A stretch of DNA of 18,001 nt, taken from NCBI GenBank assembly GCA_019119745.1, contig DWWI01000243.1:1-18001 (forward strand). Reading direction: 5' to 3'. Of this stretch, positions 6,109-13,624 are shown piece by piece. Numbering within the stretch: position 1 is the stretch's first letter; every line of letters starts with the position of its first letter. Under the pieces are notes generated by a model, which was not told the DNA's origin, ran no database searches, and saw only the letters and a program-made list of their open reading frames with translations. The stretch comes from Candidatus Mediterraneibacter gallistercoris. Lineage in GTDB: Bacteria; Bacillota_A; Clostridia; Lachnospirales; Lachnospiraceae. The position numbers and the translations under genes are program-made.

Positions 6109-7953
6109 ATGAAGAGAAAAATTGTAGCTGCAATGATATGTGCGGCTATGGTGACAGGCACAGTGCCCGGAATGGCTCTGGCGGCAGAAAATCTTACAGA
6201 TATACAGACAGTACAGACAGCAGAAGAAATATCGGACGAAGAAAAGACCGGTGAAATAGCCGGAGAAGATGAATTACAGGATACAGATGAGATACCTGAA
6301 ATAGTGCAGAATACAGACGGAATGTCGGAAAACCGGGATACAGAGGGGGCAGAAGACCCGGAGGATGCCGGTGGGTTAAGCCATGAACAGTTGAATGAGG
6401 AACCGGGTATCCCTGAACAGAACAGTAAAGTTGAAATAAATACGGCGGAAAACAAGCCGGGTATAACTGACCGGGCGGATGCCGTCATTGACACACAGGA
6501 AGAGCTTGAGGCGGCGATCGCTCAGGGCGGCGAGATAGATCTGGGAGATCAGAGGATAGAACTTACCAGTGCGCTTTCTATAAATAATGATGTAGTGATC
6601 AAAGGCGGAACGCTTGCAGGAACTGACAGCGTGAGCGGGAACCTTGTCACATTGATGGGAAACAGGATTACTCTCGATAATGTGAAAATACAGACGTCGG
6701 CAGGGAATAAGTCGGCGCTGCATGTGTACGGCACAAATCTGACTGTGAACGGGCTTACCATTGACCACAGCAATGCGGCCGGCGGAGCGCCGGTGATTAT
6801 AAACAACGGTGCAGCGGCAGATTTTAACGGAACGGTGAACCTGACATTGGGAAGTAATTCGTGGTACGGAATCAACGTGGACAATGCAGCGGCTGATTTT
6901 TCAGATGCGGTATTGAATGCGACACCGGTTACAGCCACCCAGTCCGTGGTCTGTCTTGAGGGCGGCGCTTCTGCATCCGGGGTTGCGCTTACGGTTGTTG
7001 TGACGGAAAATGACGGCGGCGCAAACCACCGGCAGACAGCTTATGTGGCGGATTCCAATCTTTCACAGTTTATCCAGGCAAAAACAGCAGCAGGCGCCGA
7101 TATCTCTCTTATTGAATTGAATAAGGATGTTACGCTCACTGCTCCGTTATTTTTAAGCGAGGCAATGACCGTGAGAAGTGCTTCGGGAAGTTATAGGATC
7201 AATGGCTCTGATGCAATGGGGGCCGAGAACGTGGTGACGATCACATCCGACGGAGTAATGCTCGACGGCATTGGAATCAGGACGGCGCCGGCAAATAAGT
7301 CGGCACTCCATGTATATAAAGCCTCTGCGTCACTTAGAAATGTAACTCTGGATAATCAGGAGACCGCAGGCGGGGCAGCCATGATCGTCAATGGTTCAAC
7401 AGTGAGAGTGGAGGGAACGCTTAATCTTCTCCTCGGTGAGAATTCATGGGGCGGCATCAATGTAGATCCTACAAACGGTGCGGCAGGTGTTACCTTTACA
7501 GATGGTTCCAAGGTCACCGCGGCAGGAAGTGACCAGAATGTCATCTATATTGACGATGGAGACGATGCAGATCAGGTGACTATCACAGGTGCGGAGGAAG
7601 CAGGGCTTGAACAGGACGCCGAGGGAAATTATATCGTTGCAGGACAGGATACTGATCCGGAACCGGAGCAGCCGGCGGGTGAAGAAGATGCCGGGGACTC
7701 TGACGAGGAAAAGCCATCTGCAGAAGATAACAGCCCGGAGAATGAAGAGAAGCCAGAGAATAACGGAACGGGAACAGACGGCACAGCCGGCGGGGATAAA
7801 GAGGAGTCCGGCAGGACTGACGCGGAAAATATTCGCAAAGCTCCCCAGACCGGGGATAGCAGCACCGGACTTTATATAGCGCTGACAGCACTTCTCGGAT
7901 CGGGAACAATGGCAGGGACTGTTCTGAAAAGAAGAAGGAAGACAACAAAATAA
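6109..7953 (+). CDS. Secreted, cell-wall-anchored beta-helix protein with APQTG-type sorting signal
   Basis: A 614-residue surface protein. The signal peptide covers about 1-26 (MKRK, hydrophobic core, cleavage after ALA). A low-complexity acidic stretch spans about 30-120. Two homologous modules follow (about 161-285 and 353-483), each containing (G/A)NKSALHVY, an asparagine- or glycine-rich run and an NSW-GINVD segment. Together with the repeating short beta/turn pattern this suggests a parallel beta-helix (pectate-lyase-like fold). A second acidic Pro/Glu-rich spacer covers about 510-570. The C-terminus is a sortase signal with a variant motif, APQTGD (578-583), a hydrophobic helix (about 587-606) and RRRKTTK. 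No catalytic motif is recognised, so the role could be adhesion, glycan binding or bacteriocin-like shielding, and is unknown. ACAGGAG precedes the ATG. The gene is monocistronic, with its own promoter and a following terminator. Confidence 0.85.
   Translation: MKRKIVAAMICAAMVTGTVPGMALAAENLTDIQTVQTAEEISDEEKTGEIAGEDELQDTDEIPEIVQNTDGMSENRDTEGAEDPEDAGGLSHEQLNEEPGIPEQNSKVEINTAENKPGITDRADAVIDTQEELEAAIAQGGEIDLGDQRIELTSALSINNDVVIKGGTLAGTDSVSGNLVTLMGNRITLDNVKIQTSAGNKSALHVYGTNLTVNGLTIDHSNAAGGAPVIINNGAAADFNGTVNLTLGSNSWYGINVDNAAADFSDAVLNATPVTATQSVVCLEGGASASGVALTVVVTENDGGANHRQTAYVADSNLSQFIQAKTAAGADISLIELNKDVTLTAPLFLSEAMTVRSASGSYRINGSDAMGAENVVTITSDGVMLDGIGIRTAPANKSALHVYKASASLRNVTLDNQETAGGAAMIVNGSTVRVEGTLNLLLGENSWGGINVDPTNGAAGVTFTDGSKVTAAGSDQNVIYIDDGDDADQVTITGAEEAGLEQDAEGNYIVAGQDTDPEPEQPAGEEDAGDSDEEKPSAEDNSPENEEKPENNGTGTDGTAGGDKEESGRTDAENIRKAPQTGDSSTGLYIALTALLGSGTMAGTVLKRRRKTTK
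6589..7557 (+). repeat. Two-copy internal module in the surface protein
   Basis: Residues about 161-285 and 353-483 align end to end. Shared landmarks are NKSALHVY (200-207 and 396-403), the AGGA(P/A) segment (224-228 and 420-424), the LG-NSW-GINVD run (247-258 and 442-453) and a final VV/VI beta strand. The DNA copies are clearly diverged, so the duplication is old. Residues 286-352 link the copies. Confidence 0.8.
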
Positions 7954-7964
7954 TAATGGAAATG

Positions 7965-8012
7965 ATACAAGGCGTATCTGAGGTATTATGTACCGTCAGA
8001 TACGCCTTGTAT
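7965..8012. terminator. Bidirectional terminator between convergent genes
   Basis: A perfect 17-bp inverted repeat beginning ATACAAGGCG (7965-7981) and ending CGCCTTGTAT (7996-8012) around a 14-base loop. It lies between the ends of the surface-protein gene (plus) and the acetyltransferase (minus). Flanks are AT-rich but lack a long T run, so termination efficiency is uncertain. Confidence 0.7.
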
Positions 8013-8026
8013 GATATTAGCCCTGA

Positions 8027-8650
8027 TTATTTCAGTTTCGAGATATAATCCCATGCTTCGGGATCAAATTCTCTGTCCTTATAATAGTATTTTTTGTCAT
8101 CTTCGGTAATCTGTTTGATCACCCTGCACGGATTTCCCACGGCTACGACCCAGTCCGGAATATCCTTTGTCACCACGCTCCCCGCGCCGATGACGGTATT
8201 GCTTCCGATGTGAACGCCGGGCATGATGACCGTGTTGCCGCCGATCCATACATTATCACCGATAGTCACGCTGATGCCGTACTCATACATAGAGTTGCGT
8301 GAGACGGGATGGAGCGGATGCCCTGCTGTATAGATGGCCACATTGGGGGCCATCTGGCAGTTGTCGCCGATCTTTACCTTCGCCACATCAATGATCGTAC
8401 AGTTATAGTTTGCAAAGAAATTTTTGCCTACTTCGATGTGGGAGCCGTAGTCACAGTAAAACGGCGGATTGATAAAAGCCCCGTCCGATTTCCCGAGAAG
8501 CTCTTTGACAATTTTACCGATCTCGTCAAAATCGGAACGGTCCACCGTGTTCAGCCGCTGCAGGATCCTGCGGCATACTTTCTGTTCTTCCATTACAGAC
8601 TCGTCGGAGATGTATGCCATCTCCCGGTCTCTTCTTTCAATATTATCCAT
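8027..8650 (-). CDS. Maltose/galactoside O-acetyltransferase family protein (left-handed beta-helix)
   Basis: A 207-residue acetyl-CoA-dependent sugar O-acetyltransferase of the LacA/Maa type, the usual length. The N-terminal Mac domain (about 8-60) is followed by hexapeptide repeats (about 70-180; for example VTIGDNVWIGGNTVIMPGVH and NTVIGAGSVVTKDIPD). The catalytic His is in YTAGHPLHP (His111), and the terminal NPCRVI motif is present. Known members acetylate maltose, glucose or galactosides at the 6-OH, possibly detoxifying non-metabolised sugars. The AAAGGAGG ribosome-binding site lies five to six bases before the ATG. It lies 70 bp downstream of the GH31 alpha-glucosidase on the same strand, consistent with sugar metabolism. 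A 47-bp palindrome between the two genes may separate or modulate their expression. Confidence 0.92.
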   Translation of the reverse strand: MDNIERRDREMAYISDESVMEEQKVCRRILQRLNTVDRSDFDEIGKIVKELLGKSDGAFINPPFYCDYGSHIEVGKNFFANYNCTIIDVAKVKIGDNCQMAPNVAIYTAGHPLHPVSRNSMYEYGISVTIGDNVWIGGNTVIMPGVHIGSNTVIGAGSVVTKDIPDWVVAVGNPCRVIKQITEDDKKYYYKDREFDPEAWDYISKLK

Positions 8651-8665
8651 TTTTTCCTCCTTTTT

Positions 8666-8712
8666 GGATATGGGGACGTAGTAAAACCCGGTTTTACTAC
8701 GTCCCCATATCC
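8666..8712. repeat. 47-bp near-perfect palindrome in the GH31-acetyltransferase gap
   Basis: Two exact 23-bp arms around a single central base: 8666-8688 (GGATATGGGGACGTAG then TAAAACC) pairs with 8690-8712. It lies 9 bp after the GH31 stop. On the transcribed minus strand it ends five bases before the AAGGAGG ribosome-binding site of the acetyltransferase. No T run follows it on that strand, so it is not a standard intrinsic terminator. The GGGGACG...CGTCCCC arms resemble REP-type palindromes associated with IS200-like (RAYT) transposases. That link is from general knowledge and is not shown here. Confidence 0.9.
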
Positions 8713-8720
8713 GTTTTCGG

Positions 8721-10745
8721 TTATTTTAATACCCGGCAGTTTTTCTCCATATCGTAATCCTTATGTACTCCGTCATCATCATAGAGTACATATTCGGCTC
8801 CTTCATATCCGATCAGCCGGATCGTATCCATATCGATTTCATCTACGTATTCTGCTGCATCAGCGACCGGGATGCATCTGCCGGAGCGGATAAAGAGCGG
8901 CACTTCGTTGAGTGCGATGTCCACGTAGTGGATGCCTTTTCCGAGTACTTCTTCCGAGATGCTTCCATCGGGCAGGAATTTGACGAACTTCATCTCTTCC
9001 GGCAGGTAAACATATCTGCCTTTCGCATTCTGCTCGTATACCGGCGCGATCATGATCTCATTGCCCAGCATGAGCTGATCCTCGATGCGGCGCGCCATTT
9101 TGTCGTCCGGGTATACGAAAGCCAGCGGTTTGAAATACATATCGTCTGTTAAGGCTGCTTTCATGTATTCGCTGTACAGGTAGGGCAGCAGGCGGTATCT
9201 GACGCCGACCACGTGACGGAAGTCTTCCGTATTTTCAAACTGGTAGCATTCCTGCTCTCTTGTACCCAGTGCAGTGTGATTTCTCATGAGCGGAGTGAAT
9301 ACGCCCAGCGCGAGGAAACGGAGCAGAAGATCTCTCGTCGTATCGGAACCGAATCCGCCAAGGTCAGCCCCTGCATAAAGGAAACCGCACATATTGAGGG
9401 ACGGCATCATTTTTAGGTTGAGCAGGATATGTGACCACCAGGAACGGTTGTCGCCTGTCCAGATGCCGCCGTAACGGTGCATCCCGATGTAGGAAGAGCG
9501 GGAGAACATCAGGAAACGTTTGGCCGGATCAATGCGCTCAAATGCCTCTCCCGCAGCTCTCGTCATGTTGAATCCGAACAGGTTGTGCACCTTGTCATGA
9601 CGGATCATCTGTCCGTTTACATTATGGTAGAATCTCTGATAATCCTCCTGACTGTTTGCGAGGCTTCCCAGCTTGTCGCCGAGCTGCCATACGCCGACGT
9701 CCTCTTTTGCTTCCTCTGCCTTTTCGCTTCCGTCCCAGTTGCTTGTTCCGGTATCTGCGAATTGCCGCGCCAGCTCTCTTGCTTCTTCAAGTCCTTCTTT
9801 TGAGTAGAAGATGGCAGGCTCGTTCATATCGTTCCAGAAACCTTCGATGCCCTGATCTGTGAGAAAACGGTATTTGTCTCCAAACCATTTCCTTGCCTCG
9901 GGATTCAGCACGTCCGGAAAATGAGTATCTCCCGGCCAGACTGCCGCCACAAAGTCGCTTCCGTCCTTTCTCTGGCAGAAGTAGCGGTTTTTTACTCCTT
10001 CTTCGTAGACATCGTATCCGTCCTCAATCTTTACGCCTGCGTCGATGATCGGAACGAGGCGGATATGCTGATCTTTCATTTCCTGGACAAATGCAGGAAA
10101 ATCTTTGAAACCATCGTTCACGGTAAAGTCTTTGTAGGAATCCATGTAATCGATATCCATATAGATCATATCCAGCGGAATATGGTTCTCGCGGTAGCCC
10201 TGTGCGACCTTTTCAAAATCTTCTTTTATCTTGTAGCCCCAGCGGCTCTGACCGTAGCCGAATGCGAATTTCGGCGGGATATAGCTGTGGCCGATCATGC
10301 CGCGGAACTGTTTTACGATATCGTACGGAGAGTCCCCGTCGATGACGTACAGTGCAAGGTCTGCGTCCGCGCAGGAGACTTTCAGCGTGTCCATGCGGGT
10401 ATAGCCGATGTCAAATGTGAGCTTTGACGGATAGTCAAAGAAGAGTCCGAAACTTTTCTCTCCGGCAATGATGATGAAGTTGTGTGCGCCGTACAGAGAA
10501 CGTTTGTCTTCTGTGTGGTTCGGATCGTCCGTGCAGTCGCTGATATAGCAGTAGCCGCGTTTGTTGATTCCGCGGTTGGCCTCGCCCAGCCCGTAGACGA
10601 TGTCATCCTCGTCCATAATATAAGTGAAAGAAAAAACGTCCTGCGTGTCGATGACGCCGTATGCAGGTGTGCCGTCTGTCTGTGCGATGTCAGTCACGAC
10701 AGCCTCCGTCTCAAAAGGTGTTCCATAGATGTATTTGCGGATCAT
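8721..10745 (-). CDS. GH31 alpha-glucosidase (B. obeum Ro-alphaG1-like)
   Basis: A 674-residue cytoplasmic glycoside hydrolase family 31 enzyme without signal peptide. The N-terminal beta domain (about 1-150) contains IVYGLGE and KRGYCYISDCTDDP. The (beta/alpha)8 catalytic domain has IYMDIDYMD (194-202), the nucleophile Asp306 in FWNDMNEP, and the acid/base Asp432 in GGIWTGDNRSWW. The C-terminal beta domains include VPLFIRSGRCIPV and YVLYDDDG. The text closely matches my memory of the Blautia (Ruminococcus) obeum enzyme of known structure, which acts on alpha-1,6 (isomaltose-type) and alpha-1,4 glucosides with release of glucose. A variable segment near 316-362 looks longer than in that enzyme. 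AAAGGAGG lies seven bases from the ATG. It is divergent from a GH2 enzyme, and the intervening 354 bp carries structured DNA. Confidence 0.95.
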   Translation of the reverse strand: MIRKYIYGTPFETEAVVTDIAQTDGTPAYGVIDTQDVFSFTYIMDEDDIVYGLGEANRGINKRGYCYISDCTDDPNHTEDKRSLYGAHNFIIIAGEKSFGLFFDYPSKLTFDIGYTRMDTLKVSCADADLALYVIDGDSPYDIVKQFRGMIGHSYIPPKFAFGYGQSRWGYKIKEDFEKVAQGYRENHIPLDMIYMDIDYMDSYKDFTVNDGFKDFPAFVQEMKDQHIRLVPIIDAGVKIEDGYDVYEEGVKNRYFCQRKDGSDFVAAVWPGDTHFPDVLNPEARKWFGDKYRFLTDQGIEGFWNDMNEPAIFYSKEGLEEARELARQFADTGTSNWDGSEKAEEAKEDVGVWQLGDKLGSLANSQEDYQRFYHNVNGQMIRHDKVHNLFGFNMTRAAGEAFERIDPAKRFLMFSRSSYIGMHRYGGIWTGDNRSWWSHILLNLKMMPSLNMCGFLYAGADLGGFGSDTTRDLLLRFLALGVFTPLMRNHTALGTREQECYQFENTEDFRHVVGVRYRLLPYLYSEYMKAALTDDMYFKPLAFVYPDDKMARRIEDQLMLGNEIMIAPVYEQNAKGRYVYLPEEMKFVKFLPDGSISEEVLGKGIHYVDIALNEVPLFIRSGRCIPVADAAEYVDEIDMDTIRLIGYEGAEYVLYDDDGVHKDYDMEKNCRVLK

Positions 10746-10774
10746 GTCATTTCCTCCTTTGATCTTATGAATCG

Positions 10775-10937
10775 TAACAGTTCAGCCCGCGCCATTCGCA
10801 AAACCGCACTGCGTGCTTACTGCGGCTGCTGCCGCTGTTTTGCTCATATACTGGCGCTCAGCTCATCTGTTTATCAGGAGCCGGATTTTTATGCAAGCAT
10901 AAATCCGTCTTCTGATAATCAGATGACTGAACTGTTA
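10775..10937. repeat. 163-bp nested inverted-repeat element (MITE or structured RNA)
   Basis: Outer arms TAACAGTTCAG (10775-10785) and CTGAACTGTTA (10927-10937) are exact 11-bp complements. Inside are two further helices. Arm A is GCAAAAC (10798-10804) with GTTTTGC (10837-10843), enclosing hairpins GCAC-TGC-GTGC (10806-10816) and GCGGC-TGCT-GCCGC (10822-10835). Arm B is TCATCTG / CAGATGA (10863-10869 with 10920-10926), TTATCAG / CTGATAA (10871-10877 with 10912-10918), and CGGATTT...ATGC / GCATAAATCCG (10882-10894 with 10897-10907). Arm B directly abuts the outer stem. The whole would fold as a branched junction. The TA at both ends suggests a TA-target MITE. The element lies upstream of GH31 and could be in its leader. 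Confidence 0.85.
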
Positions 10938-11108
10938 GTATACATTGTATTATAATGCCTGGGGCAGAATAAGACTTGCAGTATTCTGCAAAGTTATAAC
11001 ATAAAAATGCTTTTTCAACTGACGTCTAACTGGCGCGGCGTATTGATTTACTCTCTTCCGTATACTAGAATCTAATTAAGACCCGAGAACAGACGAGGAG
11101 TGATATAT
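10938..11108. promoter_or_regulatory. Divergent promoter region of the GH31 and GH2 genes, with candidate operator
   Basis: ATTATAAT at about 10949-10956 reads as a -10 (TATAAT) on both strands; no good -35 accompanies either. An exact inverted repeat TTGCAG-TATT-CTGCAA lies at 10976-10991. It overlaps a second pair, GCAGAAT (10964-10970) with ATTCTGC (10983-10989), and is a plausible operator for a sugar regulator. TATACT at 11061-11066 is a -10 candidate for GH2, also without a good -35, which would fit activator dependence. No regulator gene is adjacent. Confidence 0.4.
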
Positions 11109-12938
11109 ATGAAACAGCTGTATACCAGATGGGGAAGAGAACTTGATCCGCAGAATGTCCTTCCGGAGTATCCCCGCCCGCTGCTGAAGCGCGGCAGTTA
11201 CATCAATCTGAACGGATACTGGGATTATGCATTTACAAAAGATTTTAAAAAGCCGGATCAGTATGACGGGCAGATCCTTGTCCCGTTTTCGCCGGAGGCA
11301 GTGCTCTCCGGCGTATCCCGGCAGCTGCAGCCGGACGAGTATCTATGGTACCGGCGAACATTTACGCTTGAAAAATGGGACGGCAGGCAGGACGGCAGAC
11401 GTCTGATTCTGCATTTCGGGGCAGTAGATCAGGCATGTGCTGTCTATGTAAACGGCCGGAAAGCGGCCCGGCATACGGGAGGATACCTGCCTTTTGAGGC
11501 GGATATCACTGCGCTGGTCCGTGACGGCGGGAATGAACTGACCGTTGTGGTAAAGGACCTGAGCGATACTTCTTACCATGCCAGAGGCAAACAGCGTCTG
11601 GAACGGGGAGGCATGTTTTATACTGCCCAGAGCGGGATATGGCAGACTGTCTGGATGGAGATAGTGCCGGAAAATTATATTACGAGCATCGAGGCCGAAC
11701 CTGATCTTGAGAAAAGGGCAGTGTGGATCCGGGTTTCAGTGGCGGGAAGCTGCGAAAATGGGACAACGGAGAGTAAAATATGTGGAAAACGGGCGGCAGA
11801 CTGTCAGACAGGACAGCCGGTGACGATACAGATCCGGTATCCGGGTCTGTATATGGACAGGAACGATAGAGCAGAAGTCCCGGATATAAATCCGGCGGCA
11901 AATCAGCAGATGTGCAGCATTTCCGGCATTACAGGTGACTGGATTGGGATTCCGGTTCCGGATATCAGGCCATGGACATGCGAGACGCCGTATCTTTACT
12001 TTTTTACGGTGACGATGGGAGAAGACCGGGCGGAGAGTTATTTTGCCATGAGGAAGTTCTCGATCGAGAAGGATGAAAAGGGAATCCCGCGCATCTGCCT
12101 GAACGGGAAAGAACAATTCCAGAACGGCGTTCTGGATCAGGGGTACTGGCCGGACGGTCTGTACACGGCACCGTCGGATGAGGCAATGATCTTCGACATT
12201 ACAGAAATGAAAAAGAGCGGATTTAACATGGTGCGAAAGCACATCAAGATCGAACCGCAGCGGTGGTACTGGCACTGTGACCGGCTGGGGCTGGCAGTGT
12301 GGCAGGATATGGTAAACGGCGGAGAAGCCTACAGGTACTGGTTTGTAACGTATCTGGCCACGGTGATGTCATGGCGGGGCATTACGATAAAGGATGATCA
12401 TCCGTGGCTGCTTGCAAGAAGAGACAAGGCTGGAAGGGCGGAGTTTGTCCGTGAGATGAAAGAGACGATCCGTCTTCTGAAAGGCCATCCGAGCATCTGC
12501 ACATGGGTGATCTTTAATGAGGGCTGGGGACAGTTTAAGACAGAAGAACTTACCCGGATAGCAAAGGAAGAAGATCCGGCAAGGATTATCGATGCGGCAA
12601 GCGGCTGGTTTGATCAGGGATGCGGCGACCTGCAGAGTGTCCATAATTATTTCTTCAAATTAAAAGTACATCCCGAGAAAGAGCGCGCCGCTGTGCTCTC
12701 CGAGATCGGCGGGCATACTTACCGGGAGTCCGGGCACAGTGCATGTGAAGAGCTGTACGGTTACGGGGCATGCAAAGATAGGGAAGCCCTGGGGAAAGCG
12801 TACCGGGAGCTGATGGGAAAAGTGCAGGCGCTCATCCCGCAGGGGCTGTGTGCCAGCGTATATACCCAGTGGACGGATATTGAGGAAGAAATCAACGGGG
12901 TATATACATGGGACCGGGAAATCAAAAAAATCATCTGA
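11109..12938 (+). CDS. Glycoside hydrolase family 2 protein (beta-galactosidase/beta-glucuronidase clan)
   Basis: A 609-residue cytoplasmic enzyme without signal peptide. The N-terminal jelly-roll sugar-binding domain (about 5-190; YINLNGYWDYAF, LWYRRTFTL, HFGAVDQACAVYVNG) is followed by an Ig-like domain (about 190-320) and a TIM barrel. The putative acid/base is Glu471 in IFNEGWGQ and the nucleophile is Glu532 in LSEIGG. It is shorter than LacZ and uidA-type enzymes have a similar length, but the substrate cannot be assigned. A GTG at 11100 could add three residues. The ATG at 11109 is preferred because GAGGAG sits eight bases before it and overlaps the GTG. The Ig-like region holds an unusual polar, Cys-containing insert (about 215-270). 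It is divergent from the GH31 enzyme, suggesting a small glycan-use locus, and ends convergently with spoVAC. Confidence 0.9.
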   Translation: MKQLYTRWGRELDPQNVLPEYPRPLLKRGSYINLNGYWDYAFTKDFKKPDQYDGQILVPFSPEAVLSGVSRQLQPDEYLWYRRTFTLEKWDGRQDGRRLILHFGAVDQACAVYVNGRKAARHTGGYLPFEADITALVRDGGNELTVVVKDLSDTSYHARGKQRLERGGMFYTAQSGIWQTVWMEIVPENYITSIEAEPDLEKRAVWIRVSVAGSCENGTTESKICGKRAADCQTGQPVTIQIRYPGLYMDRNDRAEVPDINPAANQQMCSISGITGDWIGIPVPDIRPWTCETPYLYFFTVTMGEDRAESYFAMRKFSIEKDEKGIPRICLNGKEQFQNGVLDQGYWPDGLYTAPSDEAMIFDITEMKKSGFNMVRKHIKIEPQRWYWHCDRLGLAVWQDMVNGGEAYRYWFVTYLATVMSWRGITIKDDHPWLLARRDKAGRAEFVREMKETIRLLKGHPSICTWVIFNEGWGQFKTEELTRIAKEEDPARIIDAASGWFDQGCGDLQSVHNYFFKLKVHPEKERAAVLSEIGGHTYRESGHSACEELYGYGACKDREALGKAYRELMGKVQALIPQGLCASVYTQWTDIEEEINGVYTWDREIKKII

Positions 12939-12967
12939 TTTTTGTCTGTTTTGAGAGTGTGGCCGGA

Positions 12968-13429
12968 TTACTGTACCAGCGTCCAGATCCAGTAGATAAA
13001 TCCCAGTATCCAGCTTGTAAAGATACCATAGAGGATCACGGGACCGGCGATGGTGAAGATCTTGCAGCCGATACCGAACACCTGCCCCTCTTTCTTATAT
13101 TCAATGGCGGGGGCTGCCACCGAGTTGGCGAATCCGGTGATGGGGACGAGTGCTCCTGCGCCGCCCCATTTCGCCAGGCGGGGATAGATTCCGGTCCCGG
13201 TGAGCAGTACACTGATCAGGACGAGCATCAGGGAAGTCCAGCTGCTGCACTCATCGGTGGCCAGGGAACGGAACTCACAGTAGTGATAAATGATCTGCCC
13301 GAGTGTGCAGATTGCCCCGCCCAGCAGAAACGCCTTGAACATGTTCAGCCAGACATTGTGTCGGGGTGTTTTTTCATTGACATATTTTTCGTATTCTTTT
13401 TCTTTCTTTAATTGCTGTATCTTGTCCAT
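12968..13429 (-). CDS. spoVAC: Stage V sporulation protein AC
   Basis: A 153-residue membrane protein with hydrophobic helices at about 29-50, 64-84 and 118-150, and the family landmark GAGALVPITGFANSVAAPAIE around 90-110. SpoVAC is an inner-spore-membrane channel component for Ca2+-dipicolinate uptake during sporulation and release during germination, and can act as a mechanosensitive channel. AAAGGAG precedes the ATG. Normally spoVAC, spoVAD and spoVAE form one operon in one direction. Here spoVAC lies on the opposite strand, divergent from spoVAD by 195 bp, with its own sigma-G-like promoter (13486-13515). A small GCCGG/CCGGC hairpin (13448-13463) lies in its leader. Its end is 29 bp from the GH2 stop, convergent, with no terminator seen. 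Confidence 0.95.
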   Translation of the reverse strand: MDKIQQLKKEKEYEKYVNEKTPRHNVWLNMFKAFLLGGAICTLGQIIYHYCEFRSLATDECSSWTSLMLVLISVLLTGTGIYPRLAKWGGAGALVPITGFANSVAAPAIEYKKEGQVFGIGCKIFTIAGPVILYGIFTSWILGFIYWIWTLVQ

Positions 13430-13485
13430 AGGAAGATCTCCTTTACTGCCGGTTTCAGCCGGCGTTTCTTATATCGTGCCTTACT

Positions 13486-13515
13486 TAGTATTCGGATTTC
13501 TTATTCCGAATATAC
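13486..13515 (-). promoter_or_regulatory. Sigma-G-like promoter for spoVAC
   Basis: On minus: -35 GTATA (plus 13511-13515), an 18-bp spacer, -10 AATACTA (plus 13486-13492). The sigma-G consensus is about GHATR-N17/18-CATWHTA; only the first base of the -10 differs. An inverted repeat TATTCGG / CCGAATA (13489-13495 with 13506-13512) spans the spacer. Confidence 0.65.
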
Positions 13516-13555
13516 ATATAAAATGTTCAGCGGTCCTGTTATGTAAGAAAAATGT

Positions 13556-13584
13556 GCATATTTTACAGAGCAGTGCAGATAATA
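13556..13584 (+). promoter_or_regulatory. Sigma-G-like promoter for spoVAD-spoVAE
   Basis: GCATA (13556-13560), a 17-bp spacer, GATAATA (13578-13584). Against the sigma-G consensus only the first -10 base differs (G for C). The leader to the spoVAD start is about 34 nt. Confidence 0.7.
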
Positions 13585-13624
13585 TTGGTAAACCAAATCG
13601 AATCAGAGAAATGAGGTTATCAGT

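Noticed and set aside
8666..8712. Intrinsic terminator at the 47-bp palindrome
   Set aside because: On the transcribed minus strand the stem is followed by AAAAAGGAGG, not a T run; treated as a repeat element instead.
8309..8893. Plus-strand ORF of 194 codons over the acetyltransferase and palindrome
   Set aside because: It lies antisense to the acetyltransferase and the GH31 3' end, crosses the palindrome, and has no initiation signal or domain.
9921..10427. Plus-strand ORF of 168 codons inside the GH31 gene
   Set aside because: It is a shadow of the well-supported GH31 frame, with no ribosome-binding site and no recognisable domain.
11100..11108. GTG start for GH2 at 11100
   Set aside because: The GTG overlaps the GAGGAG ribosome-binding site; the ATG at 11109 is spaced correctly.
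11736..12275. Minus-strand ORF of 179 codons inside GH2
   Set aside because: Antisense shadow of the GH2 reading frame, which has both catalytic motifs.
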